Shown: piece after piece, positions 10,829 to 21,610 of the stretch
Position numbering within the stretch: position 1 is the first letter of the stretch
How the letters are laid out: every line of letters starts with the position of its first letter
Assembly: GCA_011033025.1 (NCBI GenBank)
Contig: WFMF01000155.1
Coordinates: 124,001 to 188,000 of the forward strand
Length of the DNA: 64,000 nt
DNA from: Beroe forskalii
Taxonomy: Eukaryota; Ctenophora; Nuda; Beroida; Beroidae
Direction: 5' to 3'
The notes under the pieces: model-generated
What the model was told of the DNA's origin: nothing
What the model saw: the letters and a program-made list of their open reading frames with translations, nothing else
The model's database searches: none
Translations under genes and position numbers: made by a program

Positions 10829-13193
10829 ATGGGTTTTGTCAAGGTCGTCAAGAATAAGGCTTACTTCAAACGGTTCCAAGTGAAATACCGAAGGAGGCGG
10901 GAGGGAAAGACAGACTACTTCGCCCGGAAACGCCTAATCGTCCAGAACAAGAACAAGTACAACACTCCCAAATACAGGCTGATCGTGAGGTTCACCAACA
11001 CAAACATCATCGCTCAAGTGGCATACGCTACCATTCAGGGTGATAAGGTGAGTGCAGGCTGAGCTAACATCAGGGTGATAAGGTGAGTGCAGGCTGAGCT
11101 AACATTCAGGGTGATAAGGTGAGTGCAGGCTGAGCTAACATTCAGGGTGATAAGGTGAGTGCAGGCTGAGCTAACATTCAGGGTGATAAGGTGAGTGCAG
11201 GCTGAGCTAACATCCAGGGTGATAAGGTGAGTGCAGAGCTACCATTCAGGGTGATAAGGTGAGTGCAGGCTGAGCTAACATTCAGGGTGATAAGGTGAGT
11301 GCAGGCTGAGCTAACATTCAGGGTGATAAGGTGAGTGCAGGCTGAGCTAACATTCAGGGTGATAAGGTGAGTGCAGGCTGAGCTAACATTCAGGGTGATA
11401 AGGTGAGTGCAGGCTGAGCTAACATTCTGGGGGTAAGGTGAGTGCAGGCTGAGCTAACATTCAGGGTGATAAGGTGAGTGCAGGCTGAGCTAACATTCTG
11501 GGGGTAAGGTGAGTGCAGGCTGAGCTAACATTCAGGGTGATAAGGTGAGTACAGGCTGAGCTACCATTCAGGGTGATAAGGTGAGTGCAGGCTGAGCTAC
11601 CATTCAGGGGGTACGGACTATGACCTATCTGCTGCCGAAAAACCTTCTCAGACGTACTATTTACTTCACTGGGGGTTACAGGCGTACCCTTACTGATTAA
11701 ATCGTCTCAATTATAAGATTATTGTTAAAGCCGTGTTAATTTGTTCGTTTAACTTGGTGTCAAACCTCCATTTCCCTTCCTTTACTCCACGAACAATCCC
11801 AGGTTGTGTGCGATGCTCGATCCAGTGAGCTGCCCAGGTATGGCATCAAGACCGGTCTGACTAACTACCCTGCCTCCTATGCTGTAGGACTCCTTCTGGC
11901 CAGACGTCTCAACCAGAAATACGGTCTCGATGAGACGTACAAAGGTGAGACTTGGGAGAATGTTTAACCGGGTTTTTTAATACAAAGATCAACCCGTCAC
12001 TAGGAATCCTGTCCAATTTCACCTCGGTCCCTCAGAAGTAACACATCTCTGTACCCCTACCATTGTCCCTTAATCCCCCCCCCCCCTCACTACCATCCCC
12101 TTCACTACCACTCCCCCTCACATCCCACAACAACATAACCTCTCCCCTTCACACTACCACTCCCCCTCATCTCACTACAACATTAAACCTCTCCCCTTCA
12201 CACTACCACCCCCTCACATCTCACTACAACATAACCTCTTCCCCCTCACTACCACTCCCCTCCTCGTTACCACTCCCCCTCACATCTCACATAACCTCTC
12301 CCTCTCACACCACCTCACCCCCTTTAGGAGTTGAGGAGGTGTCCGGAGAGGATTACTACGTAGAGAAGGAAGGAGAGAGGGGAGCTTTCTACTGTGTCCT
12401 CGACACCGGTCTCGTCAGGACCTCTTCCGGGGCCCGAGTGTTCGGAGTTCTGAAGGGAGCTGTGGACGGGGGTCTGGATATCCCTCACTCCAACAAGAGA
12501 TTCCCCGGATACGACACTGAGAATGGCGAGTACAAACCTCTTTCTTGTTGCCAATTTCACGAATTACGGATAATCATATCGAATTGAAGGACGTCTGGAA
12601 TGGCGATTATTTTCAATTACTAAATCTTGAATAATCTACCTCACCATTTATTAAGGAATATCATTGTTTATCTCTTCTAATTAACCCCTCCCCCAGGCGA
12701 GTACAACGCCGGGTCCCACAGGTCAAGGATTGTTGGGGAGCACATCACCAACTACATGCAGAGTCTGATGGATGAGGACGAAGAGGCGTACAAGAGACAG
12801 TTCGCTACCTACAGGAAGGAGGGAATCATGCCCGACATGATCGAGGACATGTACATCAAGGTAAGCATGGTATAGTGGAGGAGATTGGCCGTTTTATCTG
12901 CAGGAGTTAACGACTTCTCACAATTTGTCCCTTCAACTGATTACTGGTATTACTTGCCCTTTCTCAAAATATCGACATTTCGTGCTCTTTTTCGCAGTAT
13001 GAAGTAGCGAGTTACAACAAAACCAATACTTTGCCAGGCACATGAAGCTATCAGAGCGGACCCATCGCCAGCTGCCAAGAAGGAGCAACCAGAGGGCTAC
13101 AAACCCAAGAGCTTCAAGAAGCACAGAATGTCGCTGCAGCAACGAAAGGGACGTGTCGCACAGCAAAAGGCAGCTTTCCTGGCTCTTCAATAA
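10829..13193 (+). CDS. RPL5: Ribosomal protein L5 (uL18), 5 exons
   Basis: Binds 5S rRNA and carries it into the large subunit. Exons 10829-11047, 11803-11944, 12328-12525, 12697-12860 and 13038-13193 encode 292 residues (297 in human). It starts [20 protein letters not shown]. Conserved segments include [62 protein letters not shown] [30 protein letters not shown] and [12 protein letters not shown]. The C-terminal tail is basic ([20 protein letters not shown]). Intron 3 appears to be GC-AG (G|GCGAGT at 12526). Intron 1 contains a 16-copy donor array and intron 2 a pyrimidine-rich tandem array. Confidence 0.96.
11034..11615 (+). repeat. 36-bp tandem array spanning the RPL5 5' splice site (16 donors)
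   Basis: The unit is the last 15 or so exon bases (ATTCAGGGTGATAAG), then the donor GTGAGTGCAG, then GCTGAGCTAAC. I count 16 GGTGAGT-type donors between 11046 and 11590. Two units have CTGGGGGTAAG variants and one is shortened. The final units carry CTACCATTCAGGG, the exact exon version, where inner units have CTAACATTC. Reading past any full-length donor in the RPL5 frame gives GTG-AGT-GCA-GGC-TGA, a stop. Confidence 0.95.
12062..12327 (+). repeat. Pyrimidine-rich tandem array before RPL5 exon 3
   Basis: Irregular repeats of about 40-55 bp built on CACTACCACTCCCCCTCACA and CTACAACATAACCTCTCC fill the 3' half of intron 2. The array ends in the acceptor CCCCCTTTAG|GAG at 12327, so it forms an extended polypyrimidine tract. 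Confidence 0.7.
12525..12706 (+). repeat. GC-AG intron of RPL5 flanked by an 11-bp direct repeat
   Basis: GGCGAGTACAA occurs at 12525-12535 across the 5' splice site and at 12696-12706 across the 3' splice site. Frame continuity (GAG-AAT-G|GC-GAG-TAC-AAC) requires the intron to be 12526-12696, starting GC and ending AG. A third, looser copy (GGAATGGCGATTA) lies inside the intron near 12597. Confidence 0.75.
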
Positions 13194-14738
13194 TTCATAT
13201 CTTGATGCGTTTTTATCTTTATGAAAAACAATCCAGTTTCACTGTCTTCTGAATTAATGCGTAGAATCCGGGCAATACCTTAACCTATGAATCAAGGGGT
13301 CGGCAATAGCGAAGTATGACTTGGGGAATTCTCAATCTATAGGCTTATAGAGCTCGTTATAGAGACTAGGTATTTCGACAAATTTTTTTGGGAGGGGCTG
13401 AACTGGGTCTCAATTTTGCTAACGTTCTTCATGACTGCCTCCATTCGTGAATTTGTACGTACGTACGAAAGCGCGCGCGAACTAATTGTATAATCCGCGC
13501 GAAGGCTTGTAAAAATTATCCGTATGTTTCGCGCCTTCCATTGCTTTTTCAGAAGACCGTTTCGATTGGTACATGACAGCGTCTAAGATTATGATAATTA
13601 CTGATCGTAAGCACGTCACTTATGAAGCGTCTAAACGTCACTTATATCTGAAACACTGTGACAAACTACAAGTTCCCCAGGGAAGTTTTATATTCACTAC
13701 GGAAACAGAATTATTGACAGTTAAGCATGCCTTAACACACATTTTCTCTTTTGTGAACTAAGGGGGAGGGGGGCAATTTCATTTTCATAGCCCTTATTTT
13801 ATCTTTTTTGCATGAAAGTACTATTAAAAGCATGTTTATTAATGATTTAACTCTAAAAAAGGCCAATTTCAGGAAAATATCTGTGTAACTGAACTTAATC
13901 TTCACTTCCTTTCGGCTTTCGATTTTCAAATTCATGAGAAAGTCCTAGGTAGGGCCAAGCCTCCCCCTAAGACTTTCTAGAGGGGGCATTTTGAAAACTA
14001 GGGGGCTGCGTCCCCCCAAGGTGGGGCCGTGTAGTCCCATTCAGTTAAGACTACACGATGAATACTGTTTATTTCTATGAAACTTGGACTCCTTCGTACC
14101 AGGCCATGTTAATTCAAAAGATCGCCTTGACATGTCGAACTCCTACGTGCGCGTTTTTTCAATTCAGTAGCATGAAAAAGCCGCACACGTAGGAGTTCAA
14201 CAATCAACATATCCCTGTTAGGCCTCAAACCAATGCAGAACGATAATGTGTTCATTAAGATTTCAGAATGAAAATTTCTCCATTTGAAAGGTAACAAAGC
14301 AATGAATATTTAATTGATTAAATCGTTTAAAATCTATTCAGTACAAATCTATAGAAGTTGCATAATATTGAAAATAAAAATACCTCAAAAATATGAAAAA
14401 TATTTTAAACTTAATATGATAAAACCGTATTTCGGTTATGCATTAATCAGTCAATAATCATTAATTGCTAAAAATAATAAAATTGGGTCAATAGTTAGGC
14501 TGAAATACCTATATAATCTCTATAAAAATCCAGCTTATTAATCAGTGAGGTAAAATAGCAAATAATTTAAGCAAAATTCAAACCTTTAATCATCTCCTTA
14601 TGAATGTTTACATACCTCTTATTTCATAAAACTGAAAAACCAAGATACATTCAACATTGCCCCAACAACTTTGACTAATATCAAAGTTTTAAAAACCTAT
14701 AAACCACTCGCATTATAAAATTCCATCACTTCAGCTTT
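13194..14738. other. Spacer between convergent RPL5 and AMDHD2
   Basis: No gene recognised. It holds CpG-rich words (GCGCGCGCG near 13472, CCGCGCGAAGG near 13495), a C/G-rich patch at 13955-14030 and the hairpin at 14133-14194. The last 400 bp are very AT-rich and probably include the AMDHD2 3' UTR. Confidence 0.4.
14133..14194. repeat. Fold-back hairpin
   Basis: Left arm GAACTCCTACGTGCGCGTTT, right arm AAGCCGCACACGTAGGAGTTC. They pair over about 23 bp with two mismatches, leaving a loop of about 15 bases. No function assigned. Confidence 0.7.
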
Positions 14739-15950
14739 TCAAGCAGCAAATCCCACAAAATTATCCGATTTGTACACACAATCCCCACCAATAAACGTAG
14801 CAAGCACATTTACATCCGAATCAATAATCACAAAATCAGCTGCCGTCCCAAAGTCCAGAGTCCCGTACAAATCCGAGCACTTTAGCAGTTGAGCAGGGTG
14901 TTTAGTAGCACAATTCACAGCCTCCACTAGGGTGCACCCTGACTCCTTCCTAAAGTGGTGGATACACGAGTTCATGGTCGCCACACTCCCCGCCAGAATG
15001 TCTGATCCACTGACCACTGCCCTCCGTCCTGTAACCATCACAGACTGAGCTCCGATGCAGTGCGACCCATCTCCCAGACCCATGGCTGCCATAGCGTCTG
15101 TAACGATCACAGCGCACTCAGCGTTAGTTCTGTGCGCTATCCTCAGAGCAGCGGGATGCGTGTGGATCCCATCTGCTATGATCCCGTAGTAGCACTTCCG
15201 GTTTATCTTGATGCTCGAGAGGATCCCTACGATCCCGGGATCCCGGTGGTGGAAGGGCTCCATGGCGTTGAAGAGATGAGTGATGAAGGTAGCGCCCACA
15301 TTCACTCCTGCCTCCGCCTCGTCGATATCAGCGTTGGAGTGACCGATAGAGCAAATCACATTGTTCTTAACCAGAATACCGATCATATCACACGCTTTGG
15401 GTAGCTCTGGAGCGATTGTCATTATCGTAATATTGCTCACAGAACCAAAGAATTCCTCAATTCTCTCCTCGCTATCCAACCCCTCGCTCTGAATGAACTC
15501 CTTGGGGTGGGCCCCTCTTTTCTCCACATTCATGAAAGGTCCCTCTATGTGGGCCCCCAACACTGCAGCCCCCTGTACCACATTCCCTCTTTCTTTCCTA
15601 AGGATGGGCAATGCTTTGTGATACGCAGCCGAGGGTGATGAGATCATCGTAGGACAGAAACCTGTGATACCGAACTGAGTGATCTTCTTCCGAAACATCG
15701 CTAAATTCTCCTCCAGATTCTCTAAATCCGAGGAAAAGTCCACCCCGAATCCGCCGTTAATCTGAACCTCAATAAACCCCGGCACTATTATCTTCCCCTG
15801 ACAATCGTACGTCTTGTCCGCCATCCGCCGGCTACTCCAGAAGTGGTGTTTGGGGTCGATGATGTGCCCATCTGCCACCCACAAGTCATCCGATCGGAGC
15901 TCGTCCTCACGCAGCACAAGACAGTTGGTGTAACGCGTTACCATGGCCAT
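14739..15950 (-). CDS. AMDHD2: N-acetylglucosamine-6-phosphate deacetylase, intronless
   Basis: Removes the acetyl group from GlcNAc-6-phosphate to give glucosamine-6-phosphate, a cytosolic step of amino-sugar and sialic-acid catabolism. From Met at 15950 the product is 403 residues, near the family length of about 409. Amidohydrolase motifs are intact: GFIEVQINGGFGVDF, the metal-binding Glu in GAHIEGPF, His in SIGHSNAD, His in ITHLFNAM with HHRDPGIVG following, and catalytic Asp in IVTDAMAAMG. The frame stays open upstream to 16049, but that stretch crosses a 10-base G run (15999-16008) and does not resemble the family, so I place the start at MAMVTRYTNC. OTUD6B lies upstream on the same strand, about 770 bp away. 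Confidence 0.95.
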   Translation of the reverse strand: MAMVTRYTNCLVLREDELRSDDLWVADGHIIDPKHHFWSSRRMADKTYDCQGKIIVPGFIEVQINGGFGVDFSSDLENLEENLAMFRKKITQFGITGFCPTMISSPSAAYHKALPILRKERGNVVQGAAVLGAHIEGPFMNVEKRGAHPKEFIQSEGLDSEERIEEFFGSVSNITIMTIAPELPKACDMIGILVKNNVICSIGHSNADIDEAEAGVNVGATFITHLFNAMEPFHHRDPGIVGILSSIKINRKCYYGIIADGIHTHPAALRIAHRTNAECAVIVTDAMAAMGLGDGSHCIGAQSVMVTGRRAVVSGSDILAGSVATMNSCIHHFRKESGCTLVEAVNCATKHPAQLLKCSDLYGTLDFGTAADFVIIDSDVNVLATFIGGDCVYKSDNFVGFAA

Positions 15951-16050
15951 GCCACGCCCAATCACCTGGCAACGGGAAGAAAGGGACTTAACAAAAGAGG
16001 GGGGGGGGAATTTATCAAAGGAAAGAAATTGACTTTTATATGTGCACACT

Positions 16051-16716
16051 GATCACTGCATTTGCAGGACGGTCTGGTCAAGCTATTTGCTACAATTGAA
16101 TAATTGTCTAAACGATGCGTTGTATTGCTTTGAAACAATGAAAGACGCATGGTAGGAAATCAGGAGTATAAATTATTGGCCAGATTAATATTAAATTAAG
16201 ATTTCAAATAACCATAATATAATTCTAAGGTTTGTTTGATGCCATGAAAATGCATAGCTCGAGAAACCTAAACTCGTTTCGTGATATTAATACTAATAAA
16301 AAATTCTACAATCACTTAAATAGTTCGAAACCACGATATAATCGGATATATTACAGAATACAGTGTAGTTCTTAGATATTGATAAATTTATGTCCCGAAT
16401 CGCCATTTAGAATGCCATTTAACAAAAATCTAACATTTGTTGAGGCAATTCTATCGTCCGACAAGATAGAACAAGAAGTGCCCTTGAATACATCAACGCA
16501 TGTAATCGTTATTATGTTTGAAGGAGCAATTCATTGATGGTTTGATGGTAAGGAAAAAAGTCAAAAAGCGTCAAAAATCGTATACCCAAATATTAAGATT
16601 AGGTGTTTCATCACTTTTTTTGATTGACATCAAGAATTAAATAATCTTGATCATATATAACTTCATGTTTGATAGACCGTTGCCTATAGTTCAAATAAAG
16701 CCTACTCCAAAGTCTG
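16051..16716. other. AT-rich spacer between OTUD6B and AMDHD2
   Basis: Expected to hold the OTUD6B 3' UTR and AMDHD2 promoter. No distinct motif recognised. Confidence 0.3.
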
Positions 16717-17547
16717 CTACCTAACCAGACACACCGAATCGTAATGTTCCCCCAGTCCGTACTTGAACTTGTAGTACAACAAAATGATCGGCTCCGCCTC
16801 AAACTCCTGCCCGAACACAATCGGGGGCACATCCGCCTGCAGGATCTTAATGGGCACCCTCAAGTGGGAGCTGATGGCATGCGCCTCGTGCATGCCTCCC
16901 CACACACCATTAGTCCTGATCTCCTGGCAGTAGATAGCGAACTCGTCCTTGTTCAGGATATCCCCGGTGTTGGGGTGCACGAGGTACGGGAGGAAGTCTG
17001 ACTCGTGGTCCGCCATGTACTGCGCCGCAACGCGCCGCAGATCCTCCACGCTGTTACTCGTGCCTCGTTCGTGCAGCTGGTGTTGCACGGCGTAGAACAT
17101 GCAGTTACCGTCCGCCGGAATCTCGTGGATTTGCATCCCCAGGGAGGTCACGAGGCGGGATAGCTTCAGGTGCTCTTCCGAGCGTTTTGTTACTTCGTGG
17201 CCCATCTCGTCCATTTCGGCTAGTTTCTTCTGCGTGGCTGCAGCCTTTGCTTCTCTCCGCTTTTCAGCTTTGCTCATCTTCTTGACGGGAGCCTCGGTTG
17301 CTGCGTCAGGCTGATTTTCATCATGGCTCACGCTATTGCTGTTTTCAGTGGAGTTATCAGCTACCAAGTTCTTCAGTTCTTCTTCATGTTTATCACTTAA
17401 CTGCTTTTGGAGAAGCGCTATTTCCTCTGCCGATTTCTTCTTTGCTTTTTTGTCTCCTTTCGGTACTGCTTTCTTGATTGCTTGGATTTTAGCCTGAAGT
17501 TCTTTTGATTCCTTCTTATGTCGGTCTCTTAGTTCTTCTTCATTCAT
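16717..17547 (-). CDS. OTUD6B: OTU-domain deubiquitinase OTUD6B-like, intronless
   Basis: Cysteine protease that removes ubiquitin chains; family members influence translation initiation and proteasome assembly. The product is 276 residues (293 in human OTUD6B). The N-terminal 120 residues are a Lys/Glu-rich coiled coil (KESKELQAKIQAIKKAVPKG, LLQKQLSDKHEEELKNL). The C-terminal OTU domain begins near residue 140: catalytic Asp and Cys lie in PADGNCMFYAV, and the catalytic His in GLGEHYDSV close to the C-terminus. NGVWGGMHEAHAIS is the typical OTUD6 substrate-loop region. OTUD6B rather than OTUD6A is chosen because it is the ancestral animal form. The single uninterrupted frame contrasts with the intron-rich genes on either side of this cluster. 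Confidence 0.93.
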   Translation of the reverse strand: MNEEELRDRHKKESKELQAKIQAIKKAVPKGDKKAKKKSAEEIALLQKQLSDKHEEELKNLVADNSTENSNSVSHDENQPDAATEAPVKKMSKAEKRREAKAAATQKKLAEMDEMGHEVTKRSEEHLKLSRLVTSLGMQIHEIPADGNCMFYAVQHQLHERGTSNSVEDLRRVAAQYMADHESDFLPYLVHPNTGDILNKDEFAIYCQEIRTNGVWGGMHEAHAISSHLRVPIKILQADVPPIVFGQEFEAEPIILLYYKFKYGLGEHYDSVCLVR

Positions 17548-17750
17548 TTAGTAACCCTCAATGCGGTGTTTCATTTAGTAAAGGAAATAAGTAATTTCAT
17601 ACCAAACAGAACGAGAGATTGACATATTTAAAACTTTGAAGGTATCACATGATTTTGTGTAATCTAATGATCAGTTTATTTCTAAGAAAGTTTGAGCGGC
17701 ATCTCAAATGCAATAAAAGATCTGTATAACATTTGATGTAACATCTATTA

Positions 17751-18971
17751 TATAAAGGAAAGAGGCACTTCTACGTTTGTGTATGAATAACTGACCAAAA
17801 TGGAGCTAAAAAGCCGCGATTTTTTGCAAGGCGGTAGAAAATGGATAAACTTAAAAGATAGCATGGCCAAAAATAGGATTTAGGCTTCAGATTTTTCGTA
17901 AATAACGTCCAAAGTCCGAAAAATCCACCCTTAAAACAAGGTCGCGTTCTAGGTTAAATTCACCAGTTGCGCGCGTTGCTATGGTGATTGGTGATTGCGC
18001 GCGCTAAACTGCACGTGCATTTTAACGAAGCATCTGCCATTTCGTTGCTGTGTATTTTGGAAGCGTTTTAACTGTTTAAAGTCATAATCTACGTTCTCAA
18101 TGGAATTTTCGAGTTTGGTAAAAATTTACGACAGAAGCATATCAACTCTAATCACTATTGTAGGAGAAAAGGTAAGAGTTGAACAATTTGTTCCATTGTG
18201 AAAATCAGCGATAATTCTTTCATATCAAGATATTTGTAGTTTCGATGGTTGGCTATGAGGATTCGACAAAAGGAGTAATTCATATTTAGTCAAGTGAGAA
18301 GTGAGTTCTAAACAGATGAAAATGCGGACAATTTTGATTTCAGTGAGCTTGGATTCAAATTTGTTGCCCATCTTTTCTCCGAATCTGAACTTTGGATTAG
18401 AAAACGGTCATTGTTCTTGAGTTCTTCTTATTTAATGTTGTGTCCTCGACGTTAATTTACGATCGCAAAATCTGCAATATTTTTCATTTATATTCAAATC
18501 CTATGTAAATATTTCGTAATTTCGTTACGTTGCACCCCTACCCCCAGTAACAAAAATTGCATCAATGACTTCGTTCAATTTATTGTACGTCCAACTGACT
18601 ATACGTCCAATTAAAGTTAGGAGTGGGTTAAAACAGATGAAAATGCGTACAATTTTGATTTCAATGAGATTGGATTCAAATTTGTTGCCCATCTTTTCTC
18701 CGAATCAGAACTTTGGATTATAAAACCATTGTTCTTGAGTTCTTCTTATTTACTGTTATGTGTCCTTGACAATTGACATTAAATCGCAAAATCTGCAATA
18801 TATTTTGATTCATATTCAAATCCTATGTAAATATTTCGTAATTTCGTTACGTTGCACCCCTACCCCCAGTAACAAAAAATTGCATTAATGACTTCGTTCA
18901 ATTTATTGTACGTCCAACTGAATATAAACGTCCAATTAAAGAGAAAACCCAACGGGTTTTCTCGTCTTTAA
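17751..18971 (+). mobile_element. Helitron-like (HINE-type) non-autonomous element, copy 1
   Basis: Begins TATAAAGGAAAGAGGCACTT. About 550 bp of unique head follow, including two GCGCGCG words, then two 321-bp internal repeats starting near 18309 and 18630. It ends at a terminal hairpin, GAGAAAACCC-AAC-GGGTTTTCTC (18941-18963). Head, tandem cores and terminal hairpin is the layout known for Helentron-associated elements. No Rep/helicase coding is present. Copy 2 follows directly. Confidence 0.65.
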
Positions 18972-20190
18972 TATAAAGGAAAGAGGCACTTCTACGTTTG
19001 TATGTGAATAACTGACCCAAATGGAGCTAAAAAGCCGCGATTTTTTGCAAGGCGGTAGAAAATGTCTAAACTTAAAAGATAGCATGGCCAGAATTTTGAT
19101 TTAGGCTTTAGATTTTTCGTAAATAACGTCGAAAGTCCGAAAAATCCACCCTAAAAAGAAGATCGCGTTCTAGGTTAAATTCACCAGTTGCGCGCGTTGC
19201 TATGGTTATTGGTGATTGCGCGCGCTAAACTGCACGTGCATTTTAACGAAGCATCTGTCATTTCGTTACTGTGTACTTTGGAAACGTTTCAACTGTTTAA
19301 AGTCATAATTTACGTTTTTACGTTCTCAATGGAATTTTCGAGTTTGGTAAAAAGTTTACGACAGAAGCATATCAACTCAAATCACTATTGTAGGAGAAAA
19401 GGTAAGAGTTGAACAATTTGTTCCATTGTCAACGATAATTGTTTCGTATGAAGATATTTGTAGTTTCGATGGTTGGCTGTGAGGATTCGACAGAAGGAGG
19501 AATTTATAATTACTCAAGTTAGAAGTGGGTTCTAAACAGATGAAAATGCGGACAATTTTGATTTCAATGAGCTTGGATTCAAATTTGTTACCAATATTTT
19601 CTCCGAATCTGAACTTTGGATTAGAAAACGGTCATTGTTCTTGAGTTCTTCTTATTTAATGTTGTGTACTCGACATTAATTTACAATCGCAAAATCTGCA
19701 ACATTTTTATTTATATTTAAATCCTATGTAAATATTTTGTAATTTCGTTACGTTGCACCCCTACCCCCAGCAACAAAAAATTGCATCAATGACTTCGTTC
19801 AATTTATTGTACGTCCAACTGACTATACGTACAATTAAAGTTAGGAGTGGGTTAAAAACAGATGAAAATGCGGACAATTTTGATTTCAATGAGCTTGGAT
19901 TCAAATTTGTTGCCCATCTTTTCTCCGAATCAGAACTTTGGATTATAAAACCATTGTTCTTGACTTCTTCTTATTTACTGTTATGTGTCCTTGACAATTG
20001 ACATTAAATCGCAAAATCTGCAATATATTTTGATTCGTATTCAAATCCTATGTAAATATTTCGTAATTTCGTTACGTTGCACCCCTACCCCCAGTAACAA
20101 AAATTGCATTAATGACTTCGTTCAATTTATTGTACGTCCAACTGAATATATACGTCCAATTAAAGAGAAAACCCAACGGGTTTTCTCGTA
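18972..20190 (+). mobile_element. Helitron-like element, tandem copy 2
   Basis: About 95% identical by eye to copy 1 over its whole length, again with two internal core repeats (starts near 19532 and 19856) and the same hairpin at 20165-20187. The junction runs hairpin-GTCTTTAA-TATAAAGG, so the copies are head to tail with no spacer. Confidence 0.65.
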
Positions 20191-20228
20191 ATATTATAAT
20201 CTATTTATACTGTAGTTCAACTTATTCA

Positions 20229-20545
20229 TTTATCCATATGTGTGCAGATCGCTCGATTGAAAAAGGCCTCGATGAAGACGCGCGAAGTTGCGTGCTTTTT
20301 ACGGAATTTACATAGAAAGTTGAAGCGTGAAGAGGAAATCCGCGCGTCTTTATCCACTCATAACCCACCCCTATCCACTCATAACCCACCCCTATCCACT
20401 CATAACCCACCCTATGCTCCTCAAGCGACCTTTTCCCTATCTTTTTGAGCAATTCCCTTATTTTTAAGCATTATCACAACTTTTGGACCTTTTCCCATTT
20501 TTAAGGGAATCCCTCATTTGTGCATACGGCCCAATGTGTGCAGAC
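20229..20545. repeat. Possible TIR element fragment with a 21-bp tandem repeat
   Basis: Starts CCATATGTGTGCAGATCG, resembling the start of the element at 62073. It contains about three copies of TATCCACTCATAACCCACCCC (20349-20412) and ends near CCAATGTGTGCAGACAC. Boundaries are uncertain. Confidence 0.4.
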
Positions 20546-20923
20546 ACAATACACATATTAGAGCATGAAAAGCTAACGATTAATTGGTAAATATTTGTAT
20601 AAAAACAATTTTATTGATAATTCATATTGATGATTGAGCAATATCATGTCTATTGTACATGATTCAGTCAGTTCCAAACATTGAAAAGTTTAATTATGAG
20701 GAGAACAAATTCGATAACATTTTCAGTAAAATGTTCGAATAAAAAACTTGCTGAACTTTCATGAAGCATTCCTAGCCGGTCCTCTATTGTCAAATGAAGG
20801 TAATAACTGATAATCATAATATTAACATTGCTGCTATTTTTCGAGTTTACGTTGTACACTGAACATAAAATAAACAGTAGCATTCAAAACAGGCGGCCCT
20901 ACAATTGAGTCATTCTTCCCGAA

Positions 20924-21610
20924 TCATTTCTTCCTGAAGTTCTTGAGAATAGGATAAATGCACTCAAACGCATCTGTTATATCCTTCCTATCCTTAGCTC
21001 CAGTCAGCACAACTTTCCCCGATACAAATATAAGGAGCACAATCTTTGGCATCAACATCCTGTAGATAAGACCGGGAAATAACTCTGGTTCGTAGTGGGA
21101 GAATTGGCCATGCTGTGCATAAAGTCCTTCCAACCTTATGGGGAACTTCACATCGCAACTACCCACCATGTTCTGTATTTTGAACTCCGTGAATTTAGCC
21201 GGGAATCCCAACTTCTGGACAACTCTGGCGTATTTCCGGGCAGCCAGTCTGGACTCTGCCTCACTCTTAGCTCCCGTGCACACCATCTTGCCGCTGTTGA
21301 ACAGCAGAGCGGTTGTCCGAGGCTCTCTGATTCGCATGATAACGGCAGCAAAACGTTTGGGGTTATACTCTGCGTTCCTAGCGTGGAGGGCGATCTGTTT
21401 GAGATCCAGCCGACAAGCCAAGTTAACTGTGGACACGATGTTCTGGATAGTTGGCTCGATGCCATGGTCCATGGGGGTGGAGGGAGTGAAGGGAACGGCA
21501 GGGGAACTCATGCTGAAGTAGGAGGAGGGGCCGGGGGTGGGGACAGGCTGCAACTCAGCCAGCGAGGGAGCGGACAGACTGACACTGGGCGGACCATCGT
21601 AGTCACTCAT
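20924..21610 (-). CDS. TBP: TATA-box-binding protein, intronless
   Basis: Core promoter-recognition factor of TFIID, TFIIIB and SL1. The product is 228 residues: a short N-terminal region of about 50 residues rich in Pro/Ser, with none of the Gln tract seen in vertebrates, followed by the complete two-repeat saddle domain. Repeat 1 has [40 protein letters not shown] and [11 protein letters not shown]. Repeat 2 has [33 protein letters not shown] and [16 protein letters not shown]. It ends ILKNFRKK, as in the family. The frame is uninterrupted. Confidence 0.97.
   Translation of the reverse strand: MSDYDGPPSVSLSAPSLAELQPVPTPGPSSYFSMSSPAVPFTPSTPMDHGIEPTIQNIVSTVNLACRLDLKQIALHARNAEYNPKRFAAVIMRIREPRTTALLFNSGKMVCTGAKSEAESRLAARKYARVVQKLGFPAKFTEFKIQNMVGSCDVKFPIRLEGLYAQHGQFSHYEPELFPGLIYRMLMPKIVLLIFVSGKVVLTGAKDRKDITDAFECIYPILKNFRKK

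Noticed and set aside
12063..12587. 174-codon frame beginning in the pyrimidine array
   Set aside because: The first half is the intron array; only the part from 12328 to 12525 is RPL5 exon 3.
15060..15404. 114-codon plus-strand frame opposite AMDHD2
   Set aside because: Shadow of a strongly conserved enzyme gene on the other strand.
15951..16049. N-terminal extension of AMDHD2 by 33 residues
   Set aside because: It runs through a 10-G tract and does not resemble the family; the Met at 15950 gives the expected length.
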